NCBI GenBank assembly: GCA_903909925.1
Contig: CAIVXR010000153.1
Coordinates: forward strand, 1-5,872
Reading direction: 5' to 3'
Length of the DNA: 5,872 nt
From: an uncultured beta proteobacterium
GTDB taxonomy: Bacteria > Pseudomonadota > Gammaproteobacteria > Burkholderiales > Burkholderiaceae
Shown: positions 1 to 5,872 of the stretch, one piece after another
How positions within the stretch are numbered: position 1 is the first letter of the stretch
Layout: each line of letters begins with the position of its first letter
Notes under the pieces: model-generated
What the model was told of the DNA's origin: nothing
Seen by the model: only the letters and a program-made list of their open reading frames with translations
Databases searched by the model: none
Translations under genes and position numbers: made by a program

Positions 1-396
1 CAAGAAACCGTTTTCTTGCCAGAAATCTTTCACCTGGGGGTATAACTCGGTAGCCGGTTTTTCAACTACCAACCAACGACGTTCGCCATCTTTTGCAATA
101 CGCATACCTGGAATACCAGTCATGACGTTATTACGCATCTGGACTGATTTTTTCATCGCGACGTTGTACTCAGACATTGTTGCAGTGCCGTCTTGAACAA
201 TATAACGACGATCTGCCTGTGCGGTAATTAAATCGGGTGGATAAGATAAATTAGGGCCGCGCACTGCTCCGGTAGCTTTGTAATCGACAGTATCGTTACT
301 GGCAACTGATTTACAGGAAGACAAAGCTCCAACAGCCGTGAACGCAAAACCAAATATCGCTATATATCGCCACAGTATTTGCATCAAATTCATCAT
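1..396 (-). CDS. bamC: BamC/NlpB-type outer-membrane lipoprotein, N-terminal part (3' end outside window)
   Basis: Translating the minus strand from 396 gives 132 residues with no stop before the window edge. The N-terminus is a lipoprotein signal: a short hydrophobic stretch (about residues 7-25, WRYIAIFGFAFTAVGALSS) ending in a lipobox LSSC with Cys28 as the predicted lipidation site, followed by Lys29, so Asp+2 inner-membrane retention is not expected. A low-complexity linker follows (DYKATGAVRGPNLSYPPDL), then the start of a folded domain with 'RRWLVVEKPATELYPQVKDFW' type wording typical of the BamC N-terminal domain. BamC is a non-essential accessory of the BAM complex that inserts beta-barrel proteins; in E. 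coli it binds BamD. The start is ambiguous: ATGATG at 396-391 gives either a 4-base ATGA overlap with the dapA stop (chosen) or a start three bases later; a further ATG lies at 384. No strong Shine-Dalgarno is seen, consistent with coupling to dapA. Identity is recognised from protein wording and from its place after dapA, as in E. coli where the gene was also called dapX. Confidence 0.85.
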   Translation of the reverse strand, partial: MMNLMQILWRYIAIFGFAFTAVGALSSCKSVASNDTVDYKATGAVRGPNLSYPPDLITAQADRRYIVQDGTATMSEYNVAMKKSVQMRNNVMTGIPGMRIAKDGERRWLVVEKPATELYPQVKDFWQENGFL

Positions 397-1316
397 ATCA
401 AGTCAGCCTGTTTTAATGCTACCTTTAAGGGTTCACGTAAAGATACGCTTAAAGGGGTTAACGGCAAGCGGATGCCGGCAGTGATCTTACCCATTTCATG
501 GAGAGCCCATTTAACTGGGATTGGATTTGCTTCTGTAAACATTGCCTTGTGCACTGCTAGTAATTTGTATTGAATCTCACGGGTTTTTTTCACATCATCA
601 GACATCGCAGCGATACAGAGCTCATGCATTAAGCGCGGCGCGACATTAGCTGTTACTGAAATATTGCCATTACCACCCATGAGCATCAACATTGCAGCGG
701 TTAGATCATCCCCAGAAAATACTGAAAATTCACTATGCCCTGCACGCTTTAAGTCTGCCAACAACAAGGTGCCGCGCTCAAGATTGCCAGTTGCATCCTT
801 GATTGCAATAATCCCTGGAACACCTGCCAAACGCACAACTGTATCGCCAGCTAAATCGGCAACGGTCCGACCAGGTACGTTATACAAAATAACTGGTAAA
901 TCGACAGACTCTGCAATTGTTTTGAAGTGGGCATACATACCCTCTTGCGTTGGTTTGTTGTAATAAGGAACAACCTGCAAACTCGCATCAGCACCAACTT
1001 TTTTAGCAAACTTGGTTAATTCAATGGCCTCGATAGTAGAGTTACCACCGGTACCTGCAATCACAGGAATACGGCCAGCGATCTGTTCTACGGTCACTCG
1101 AATTAATTCACAATGCTCTTCTACGGAAACCGTTGGAGATTCACCGCTTGTGCCAACAATGACAATCCCATCTGATCCTTCGGCTACATGCCAATCAAGC
1201 AAAGAACGCAAACTGGCGTAATCCAAACTACCATCTTCGTGCATCGGCGTAACGATTGCTGGCATGCTGCCAGAAATGCCCTTTTTACTGCTTTTAGATT
1301 GAACTGTGTTTGTCAC
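393..1316 (-). CDS. dapA: 4-hydroxy-tetrahydrodipicolinate synthase (DapA)
   Basis: A 307-residue TIM-barrel enzyme that condenses pyruvate with aspartate semialdehyde, the first committed step of diaminopimelate and lysine synthesis, in the cytoplasm. Residues align with E. coli DapA at a constant offset of 12: Schiff-base Lys173 (GIIAIKDATGN), catalytic Tyr145 and Arg150 (LYNVPGRT), Tyr119 (PYYN) and Thr56 in GTSGES. The E. coli Thr45 position is Ser57, a conservative change. Positions matching the E. coli lysine-inhibition site are mostly kept (Ser60, His68, Asn92, Glu96, Tyr118; Pro61 and Val65 differ), so feedback inhibition by lysine is plausible but inferred. The start is GTG at 1316. 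No ATG, GTG or TTG lies further upstream in this open frame before a stop at 1376-1374, and the next Met (residue 18) would remove the conserved GSxPAIVTP strand. This leaves an extension of about 12 residues relative to E. coli. No good ribosome binding site is visible; the gene starts 25 bases after the methyltransferase stop and overlaps bamC. Confidence 0.96.
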   Translation of the reverse strand: MTNTVQSKSSKKGISGSMPAIVTPMHEDGSLDYASLRSLLDWHVAEGSDGIVIVGTSGESPTVSVEEHCELIRVTVEQIAGRIPVIAGTGGNSTIEAIELTKFAKKVGADASLQVVPYYNKPTQEGMYAHFKTIAESVDLPVILYNVPGRTVADLAGDTVVRLAGVPGIIAIKDATGNLERGTLLLADLKRAGHSEFSVFSGDDLTAAMLMLMGGNGNISVTANVAPRLMHELCIAAMSDDVKKTREIQYKLLAVHKAMFTEANPIPVKWALHEMGKITAGIRLPLTPLSVSLREPLKVALKQADLI

Positions 1317-1341
1317 CGAATATGCACCGATATGGACTGTC

Positions 1342-1905
1342 TTAACCTTGAAATTGTAACGGAATGCGGTCTTTTAACTCGCCTTTTACTGCACAAAGGC
1401 GCTGAACCATGGCTGGTTTGGGCGCATCCACATAAATATCCTCGTATGCCACGACTTTCAAGCTATGGCGGGCAGCAAAAGACAGTAATTCCCCATTATT
1501 TAAAAGGAAATTGGGGTTAGATGGTTTCCCAAATTGGCCATTCCCCTGGGCAAAGGTTTCGTAGATCAAAATGCCACCCTCTGCTATCAATTCAGGCAAA
1601 CGATCAAGATGAGGGCGATATAGATAATTGGTCACCACAATGCCACTAAAGTTGAGTCCGACTAAGGGCCAGGTTTCTTGCTCAAGATTTAAGCATCTTG
1701 GAGTAATGGCCGAAGAATTTAAGGCTTCGATCGCAGATACATTCTGATCAACAGCCAAGACTGAATATCCCAAATGAGCCAATAACTGTGAATGACGCCC
1801 TGAACCACAGGCAAGATCTAGTACTAGCCCACCTTTAGGAATCAGTGGCGCAAAGCGCATCACCCAAGAGGATGGGTTCTCAATCACAACATGCGCATTA
1901 GGCAA
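1342..1905 (-). CDS. class I SAM-dependent methyltransferase, substrate unknown
   Basis: A 187-residue single-domain Rossmann-type methyltransferase. With the start at 1905, motif I is VLDLACGSGRHS (28-39), the acidic residue at the end of strand 2 that would bind the SAM ribose is Asp53 (VLAVDQN), and the motif IV region is VVTNYLYRP (90-98), followed by GGILIYETF (110-118). It resembles the small TehB/Methyltransf_11-like proteins found beside trpS and dapA in Burkholderiales. I cannot name a substrate, and tellurite resistance should not be assumed. Start choice: the frame is open back to 2082, but everything above 1929 lies inside trpS and is a shadow. TTG at 1905 has TAAGG eight bases upstream and places the protein start just before the conserved PSSWVMRFAPLIP segment, as in relatives I recall. 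TTG at 1929 (overlapping trpS) and GTG at 1887 are the alternatives. It begins 10 bases after the trpS stop, so translation is probably coupled. Confidence 0.85.
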   Translation of the reverse strand: MPNAHVVIENPSSWVMRFAPLIPKGGLVLDLACGSGRHSQLLAHLGYSVLAVDQNVSAIEALNSSAITPRCLNLEQETWPLVGLNFSGIVVTNYLYRPHLDRLPELIAEGGILIYETFAQGNGQFGKPSNPNFLLNNGELLSFAARHSLKVVAYEDIYVDAPKPAMVQRLCAVKGELKDRIPLQFQG

Positions 1906-1913
1906 GGCAGAAA

Positions 1914-1918
1914 CCTTA
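1914..1918 (-). promoter_or_regulatory. ribosome binding site of the methyltransferase, overlapping the trpS stop
   Basis: On the minus strand TAAGG runs from 1918 to 1914. Its first three bases are the trpS stop codon, and it sits eight bases before the TTG at 1905. TAAGG matches the 5' part of the canonical TAAGGAGG complement of 16S rRNA. It is the main argument for the TTG start and suggests that ribosomes finishing trpS reinitiate here. Confidence 0.55.
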
Positions 1919-3118
1919 ATCGTAGTCAAGGCCCATTGCTTCGCGGACCTCACGCATCGTTTCTTGAGCGACTTTACGCGCCTTATCGCATCCATCAGCA
2001 ATGATGGAACGTAAAAGACTAGGATCATCCAAATACTTCTGGGCACGCTCAAACATAGGCTGCTGTTCAGCAAGAATGGCATCGATCACTGGCTGCTTAC
2101 ACTCAAGGCAACCAATGCCTGCAGATTTACAGCCCTTTTGAACCCATTGCTTTGTTTCTTCATTGGAGTAGACGGTATGCAATTGCCATACTGGACAACG
2201 CGCAGGGTCACCAACGTCTGTTCTACGAACACGGGCTGGGTCTGTTGGCATAGTACGAATTTTTTTAATAACCTCTTCAGGCTCTTCACGAATGCTAATA
2301 GTGTTGCCATAAGACTTAGACATCTTTTGGCCATCAATGCCTGGCATACGCGATGCCGATGTCAATAAAGCCTGTGGCTCAGGCAGAATGATTTTGCGCG
2401 AACCTTCCAAGAAACCAAACAATCTTTCACGATCAGCCATTGATAAGCTTTGTGCTTCTTGTAGCAATGCTTTTGCTTGTTCTAATGCCTCATCATCACC
2501 GCGCTCCTGAAACGCTACACGTAATTCTAGATACATCTTGGCGCGTTTACTGCCAAGTTTCTTAACCGCCTCCAAGGCTTTCTCTTCAAAGCCTGGTTCA
2601 CGACCATATAAATAATTAAAACGGCGCGCTACCTCACGTGTCATTTCGACATGAGGAACTTGATCTTCACCCACTGGTACATGTTGAGCGCGATAAATTA
2701 AAATATCAGCAGCTTGTAGTAATGGATAGCCCAAAAAGCCATAGGTTTGGAGATCTTTTTCTTTTAATTTTTCAATCTGGTCTTTATAGGTCGGCACCCG
2801 CTCAAGCCAGCCCAACGGGGTTCCCATGGAAAGCAGCAAAAAGAGTTCGGCGTGTTCTGGCACCTTGCTCTGAATAAATAGCGTTGCCTGGTTTGGATCT
2901 ACGCCTGCCGCCAACCAATCAATCACCATATCCCAAACAGATTGTTCAATCACGTTTGGAGTTTCATAGTGAGTAGTTAAGGCATGCCAATCTGCCACGA
3001 AGAAAAAACAGGGATACTCTGATTGCAAGCGTACCCAATTCTTGAGCACACCATGATAGTGGCCAAGATGCAAGTTACCCGTAGGTCGCATACCAGAGAG
3101 AACACGTTCAGCAAACAT
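1916..3118 (-). CDS. trpS: tryptophan--tRNA ligase, long form with insert and four-cysteine motif
   Basis: A 400-residue class Ic aminoacyl-tRNA synthetase that attaches tryptophan to tRNA-Trp. The signature sequences are TGNLHLGHYHG with HLGH at 17-20 (HIGH-like) and KMSKS at 265-269. GYPLLQAADILIYRA (130-144) and VPVGEDQVPHVEMTR (147-161) form the tryptophan/ATP-site region typical of TrpRS. The protein is about 70 residues longer than the compact 325-335-residue bacterial forms. The extra length is a charged, helix-rich segment at about 177-244, between the Rossmann fold and the LPEP segment before KMSKS. In the C-terminal helical domain, Cys308, Cys330, Cys337 and Cys340 form C-x21-C-x6-C-x2-C, one residue shorter in the first spacer than the [4Fe-4S] motif I recall for Thermotoga maritima TrpRS. 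The start is ATG at 3118, preceded by an A-rich leader (AAAGAATAAAG) without a strong Shine-Dalgarno. It lies 29 bases after the PHP gene and 10 before the methyltransferase. No tandem tRNA, T-box or attenuator is seen. Confidence 0.98.
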   Translation of the reverse strand: MFAERVLSGMRPTGNLHLGHYHGVLKNWVRLQSEYPCFFFVADWHALTTHYETPNVIEQSVWDMVIDWLAAGVDPNQATLFIQSKVPEHAELFLLLSMGTPLGWLERVPTYKDQIEKLKEKDLQTYGFLGYPLLQAADILIYRAQHVPVGEDQVPHVEMTREVARRFNYLYGREPGFEEKALEAVKKLGSKRAKMYLELRVAFQERGDDEALEQAKALLQEAQSLSMADRERLFGFLEGSRKIILPEPQALLTSASRMPGIDGQKMSKSYGNTISIREEPEEVIKKIRTMPTDPARVRRTDVGDPARCPVWQLHTVYSNEETKQWVQKGCKSAGIGCLECKQPVIDAILAEQQPMFERAQKYLDDPSLLRSIIADGCDKARKVAQETMREVREAMGLDYD

Positions 3119-3147
3119 CTTTATTCTTTATCTTTATTGTTAATCAA
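3119..3147 (-). other. A-rich intergenic leader between the PHP gene and trpS
   Basis: This is the longest gap in the window (29 bases). On the minus strand it reads as a purine-rich tract in which ATAAAG occurs three times just before the trpS ATG. It is preceded at the PHP stop by a near-palindrome, TTAATTGATTAA, whose arms TTAAT and ATTAA pair around TG. The arms are too short and AT-only for a terminator. An A-rich, unstructured leader could favour translation initiation where no Shine-Dalgarno is present. Any promoter here would be weak and is not claimed. Confidence 0.4.
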
Positions 3148-3999
3148 TTAATGAAATGCAGACCATACTGGTTTGAGGTGATCTGGTAATGGTGGCAAAT
3201 TACCCAAGTCAATATGACTCTCATTTGGAGAGTGGAAATCGGATCCTCGGGATGCTAAGAAACCATATTGCTGGGCAATCTTGCCAAAAGTTTGGTACTG
3301 ATCTGGGCTATGGCTGCCAGTAATAACCTCAATTGCTAAACCGCCAATATCTTTAAAGTGCTTATAGAGTTCATCCATCTGCATCGCATTAAGCCTACTA
3401 TAGCGGCCTGGGTGGGCAATCACCGCAACGCCACCAGCAGCCTTAATCCAGGCAACCGCATCATCTAATGTGGCCCACATATGCGGAACATAACCCGGCT
3501 TGTCTTCAACCAGATAATTTTTAAATACGTGTTCAGTATTTTTGCAAATACCCTGCTCCACCAAAAACCGCGCGAAGTGTGTGCGAGAAATCAACTGATG
3601 ATTGCCTGCATAGTGCAAGGCACCTTCATACGCACCTGGAATACCAACCTTAGCCAATTGTTCGGCCATCAGTTGTGCGCGATCTCCACGACCTTCACGC
3701 GTGCGACGCAAACCTTCTAAAATTCCAAGATGGTCTGCATCGATTCCGAGTCCAACAATATGAATAGTTTGGCCCATCCAAGTGACTGAAATTTCGACAC
3801 CAGCGAGGTAGTCCATATTCAAAGCACTAGCTGCATCTCTTGCGCGCTGTTGGCCACCTAACTCATCATGATCGGTAAGCGCCCATAATTGCACGCCATT
3901 TGCTTTGGCACGCTCTGCAAGCTGTTCGGGTGTCAAAGTGCCATCAGAAACTACTGAGTGGCAGTGTAAATCGGCGTTAATAGGAGAAAGGCTGCTCAT
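3148..3999 (-). CDS. PHP-domain phosphoesterase, RNase AM (YciV/TrpH) family
   Basis: A 283-residue cytoplasmic metal-dependent phosphoesterase. PHP motifs are complete: DLHCHS (His12, His14) with Asp19 in SDGT, LTDHD (Asp43, His44), GVEIS (Glu69), HIVGL (His80), VIAHPGRY (His196) and GSDFHSP (Asp254, His256). These are the residues that normally hold a three-metal centre. Length and motif order match the YciV/TrpH group. Known members include the 3',5'-nucleotide bisphosphate phosphatase of Chromobacterium and E. coli RNase AM, which trims 5' ends of ribosomal and other RNAs. The region between Glu69 and His196 carries the inserted helical domain of this family. Which of the two activities dominates here is inferred. 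The start is ATG at 3999, nine bases after the zapE stop; AGGG two bases before the ATG is too close to be an ideal ribosome binding site, so coupling to zapE is likely. The E. coli relative sits next to the trp operon leader, so the closeness to trpS here may be coincidence. Confidence 0.9.
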   Translation of the reverse strand: MSSLSPINADLHCHSVVSDGTLTPEQLAERAKANGVQLWALTDHDELGGQQRARDAASALNMDYLAGVEISVTWMGQTIHIVGLGIDADHLGILEGLRRTREGRGDRAQLMAEQLAKVGIPGAYEGALHYAGNHQLISRTHFARFLVEQGICKNTEHVFKNYLVEDKPGYVPHMWATLDDAVAWIKAAGGVAVIAHPGRYSRLNAMQMDELYKHFKDIGGLAIEVITGSHSPDQYQTFGKIAQQYGFLASRGSDFHSPNESHIDLGNLPPLPDHLKPVWSAFH

Positions 4000-4008
4000 G
4001 GCCCTATT

Positions 4009-5112
4009 TTAGGTCAAGCTGGTATCGATTACCCGGCGCGGCGCATCTAGGTAGTCGCGGGACTGCATCTCAATAAGGCGAGACACCGTTCTGGAGAATT
4101 CTGCGGTAATTTGGCCCTCGGTATAGAGATCTGGGGCCGGAACCTCAGCAGAGATGATTAATTTGATCTTATGGTCATATAAGACATCGATGAGCCAGAT
4201 AAAGCGACGTGCTTCATTAGTCATTCTCGGGGGCATGTAAGGCACGCCGGAGACAATCACAGTATGAAACTGCTTGGCAATCTCAAGATAGTCATTTTGG
4301 GAGCGTGGACCACAGCACAGCGTTTGAAAATCAAACCAAACGACTCCATTACCCATATGCAAGGGTCGCAGCTCACGTGACTCAATATTTAAGACTGGCA
4401 TTGCAACCTCTTTACGATTGCCAATCAACGTTTGAAAGATCTGACCTAGCTTGACCTGTGTTTCGGCATTCGCTGGCGTGAGATATGCCTCAACTTGTGC
4501 CATCTGTATACGCCGATAATCATTGCCGGCATCAAGATTGAGAACATCTAATCTCTCTTCGAGTAACTGAATGGCCGGTAGCAAACGATCGCGATGCAAG
4601 CCGTTGGGATAGAGCTGATCTGGGCGATAGTTTGATGTCATCACAAATTGCACGCGATCTTCAAATAGCGCACTTAAGAGGCGATATAAGATCATCGCAT
4701 CGGCAATATCGTTGATATGAAACTCATCAAAGCAGATTAGACGAAAGCGCTGCGATATTCTTTTAGCAAGCTCATCTAAGGGATCAGCCATGCCAGATAG
4801 CTCATGTAATTCACGATGCACTTCACGCATGAACTCATGAAAATGAATGCGAATCTTTTTTTCTACTGGGGAGGCAGCATAAAAGCAATCCATCACAAAG
4901 GATTTGCCACGCCCGACACCACCCCATATATATAAACCCCGCGGCAAAACTGGCTTGAAGAGTGCTTTCTTGAGATTGTTACTACGAATCTCTTTGTAAG
5001 CGATCCATTCATCCTCACACTGCTGTAAACGCTCTACAGCGCGGAGCTGCGCGGGATCGGTATGATACCCGCGCGCTTTTAACTCTTGTTGGTAGTACTC
5101 AATGGTTTTCAA
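4009..5112 (-). CDS. zapE: cell division protein ZapE (AFG1-family ATPase)
   Basis: A 367-residue P-loop ATPase close in length to E. coli ZapE. Walker A is GGVGRGKS at 64-71 with Lys70 and Ser71; Walker B is LICFDEF at 125-131 with Asp129 and Glu130; a sensor-1-like TSN lies at 159-161 in MTSNYRP. HFHEFMREVH (90-99) and ARRFIWLIDVLYD near the C-terminus are family hallmarks. E. coli ZapE associates with the Z ring and affects its stability; mitochondrial Afg1/LACE1 relatives act in turnover or quality control of respiratory proteins, which could explain a place beside a dehydrogenase gene, though this is inference. The start is TTG at 5112, the first codon after the lpdA stop and in the same frame. 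There is no ATG until residue 74, beyond Walker A, and the wording KTIEYYQQELKARGY matches the N-terminus I recall for burkholderial homologues. No Shine-Dalgarno is visible, so translation probably depends on ribosomes leaving lpdA. The PHP gene follows after nine bases. Confidence 0.94.
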   Translation of the reverse strand: MKTIEYYQQELKARGYHTDPAQLRAVERLQQCEDEWIAYKEIRSNNLKKALFKPVLPRGLYIWGGVGRGKSFVMDCFYAASPVEKKIRIHFHEFMREVHRELHELSGMADPLDELAKRISQRFRLICFDEFHINDIADAMILYRLLSALFEDRVQFVMTSNYRPDQLYPNGLHRDRLLPAIQLLEERLDVLNLDAGNDYRRIQMAQVEAYLTPANAETQVKLGQIFQTLIGNRKEVAMPVLNIESRELRPLHMGNGVVWFDFQTLCCGPRSQNDYLEIAKQFHTVIVSGVPYMPPRMTNEARRFIWLIDVLYDHKIKLIISAEVPAPDLYTEGQITAEFSRTVSRLIEMQSRDYLDAPRRVIDTSLT

Positions 5113-5872
5113 TTACATATTTAATGCGCGTTGATCAGTGGCTAATGCAGCTTCGCGCATCACTTCTGACAGACTTGGGTGCGGATGACAGATACGAGCT
5201 ATATCCTCGGCCGCTGCTTTAAATTCCATTGCTACAGCAGCTTCAGCAATTAAATCAGAAGCATTAGCTCCGATAATATGAACACCGAGAATTTCATCGG
5301 TCTTGGCATCGGCCAAGATTTTGACAAACCCATCAGCGCGACCCATACCTAATGCACGACCGTTGGCTCCAAATGGAAATTGACCAGCCTTAAAGGAAAT
5401 GCCAGCCTCTTTTAAGGCTTGCTCAGTCTTACCAACCCAAGCAATTTCCGGATCGGTATAGATTACCCAAGGAATGCAGTTGTAATCAATATGAGGCTTT
5501 TGGCCAGCAATGACTTCTGCAACCAATACACCTTCATCTTCTGCTTTATGCGCCAACATTGGTCCGCGCACCACATCACCGACAGCGTATACCCCCGGTG
5601 CAGCAGTAGCACAAGTGTGATCATCAACGGGAATGAAACCACGTTCATCCACCTTTAGACCAATCTTGTCTAATCCCAGCTTATCCGTATTTGGAACACG
5701 GCCAACAGAAACGATTAAGCGATCGCACTCTAACTTCGTAGCCTTACCTGCGCTGTCGGTGTAATTAACGACCACGCCCTTCTTATCAGCCTTCACATCG
5801 CCAATTTTTACACCCATATTGATGTTTAAGCCCTGCTTAATAAATAACTTTTGAGCTTCTTTAGCAATACCC
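5113..5872 (-). CDS. lpdA: dihydrolipoyl dehydrogenase (E3), C-terminal part (5' end outside window)
   Basis: The last 252 residues of an FAD-dependent pyridine-nucleotide disulfide oxidoreductase, which reoxidises the lipoyl groups of 2-oxoacid dehydrogenase complexes with NAD+. The reading frame is open to the window edge. Visible parts, in order, are the end of the NAD domain (IVSVGRVPNTD), the FAD-binding GVYAVGDVVRGPMLAHKAEDEG, and the dimerisation domain starting at CIPWVIYTDPEIAWVG. The catalytic dyad sits in HPHPSLSE: the second His is encoded at 5181-5179 and Glu at 5166-5164, equivalent to His444/Glu449 in E. coli-type E3. The N-terminal FAD motif and redox CxxxxC lie outside. The C-terminus ALNM is intact and ends in TAA at 5115-5113. 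An internal Met at 5817 is not the start; the frame continues upstream with family-like sequence (KEAQKLFIKQGLNI). In related genomes this gene usually ends a sucA-sucB-E3 operon, so an origin in 2-oxoglutarate dehydrogenase is likely, but nothing in this window proves which complex it serves. Confidence 0.95.
   Translation of the reverse strand, partial: GIAKEAQKLFIKQGLNINMGVKIGDVKADKKGVVVNYTDSAGKATKLECDRLIVSVGRVPNTDKLGLDKIGLKVDERGFIPVDDHTCATAAPGVYAVGDVVRGPMLAHKAEDEGVLVAEVIAGQKPHIDYNCIPWVIYTDPEIAWVGKTEQALKEAGISFKAGQFPFGANGRALGMGRADGFVKILADAKTDEILGVHIIGANASDLIAEAAVAMEFKAAAEDIARICHPHPSLSEVMREAALATDQRALNM

Noticed and set aside
379..963. Plus-strand open frames antisense to dapA (379-573 and 664-963)
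   Set aside because: They mirror the codons of dapA and show no protein-like pattern.
1188..1520. Plus-strand open frame of 110 codons spanning the dapA/methyltransferase junction
   Set aside because: It lies antisense to two well-supported genes, has no domain-like sequence and no ribosome binding site; it is a shadow frame.
1906..2082. Extension of the methyltransferase upstream to an ATG at 2082
   Set aside because: The extra residues come from the trpS coding region in another frame and do not resemble methyltransferase sequence; the conserved protein begins near 1905.
2086..2368. Open frames on both strands inside trpS (minus 2086-2337, plus 2138-2368)
   Set aside because: They lie wholly within the KMSKS and C-terminal region of trpS, in other frames, with no start signal or recognisable motif.
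3116..3147. Possible sigma-70 promoter before trpS (TTGATT, 17 bases, ATAAAG)
   Set aside because: The -10 match is poor, and the predicted transcript would start at or after the ATG; AT-rich gaps produce such matches by chance.
3138..3155. Near-palindrome TTAATTGATTAA at the PHP gene stop as a terminator
   Set aside because: The arms are five AT pairs with a two-base centre, too weak for a terminator hairpin, and no U-tract follows in the right place.
1..5872. Mobile element, CRISPR, tRNA/rRNA, riboswitch, toxin-antitoxin or defence system
   Set aside because: Coding sequence for seven housekeeping genes fills nearly the whole window; gaps total under 80 bases, and no repeats, integrase or transposase sequence or RNA-gene features were seen.

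Overview
The window looks like a chromosomal housekeeping segment from a small-genome, moderate-GC betaproteobacterium. The best match I can recall is Polynucleobacter or a close relative in the Burkholderiaceae. This rests on gene content, gene order and protein wording (a 400-residue TrpRS, the ZapE N-terminus, the DapA 'GIVIVGTSGES' style) and not on any search. Both edges cut through genes.

All seven genes lie on the minus strand, so transcription runs from high to low coordinates. In that order they are: the 3' part of a dihydrolipoamide dehydrogenase (E3; 5872-5113), zapE (5112-4009), a PHP-family phosphoesterase/RNase AM homologue (3999-3148), trpS (3118-1916), a class I SAM-dependent methyltransferase (1905-1342), dapA (1316-393) and the 5' part of the outer-membrane lipoprotein gene bamC (396-1). 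Junctions are very tight: 0, 9, 29, 10, 25 and -4 bases. I see no convincing promoter or terminator inside the window, so the block is probably one transcription unit or a few strongly coupled ones.

The genes do not form one pathway. E3 serves a 2-oxoacid dehydrogenase. ZapE is an AFG1-type ATPase linked to division or membrane protein upkeep. The PHP protein acts on RNA or nucleotide ends. TrpRS charges tRNA-Trp. DapA starts diaminopimelate/lysine synthesis, and BamC is an accessory of the outer-membrane protein assembly machine. DapA and BamC both relate to the envelope and are also neighbours in E. coli.

I found no mobile element, CRISPR array, RNA gene, defence system or clearly novel system. 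The points most worth a second look are a four-cysteine pattern in TrpRS that resembles the [4Fe-4S] motif of Thermotoga TrpRS, the extra helical insert in that enzyme, the in-frame TAA-TTG junction between the E3 gene and zapE, and three consecutive cases of non-ATG starts (zapE, methyltransferase, dapA).
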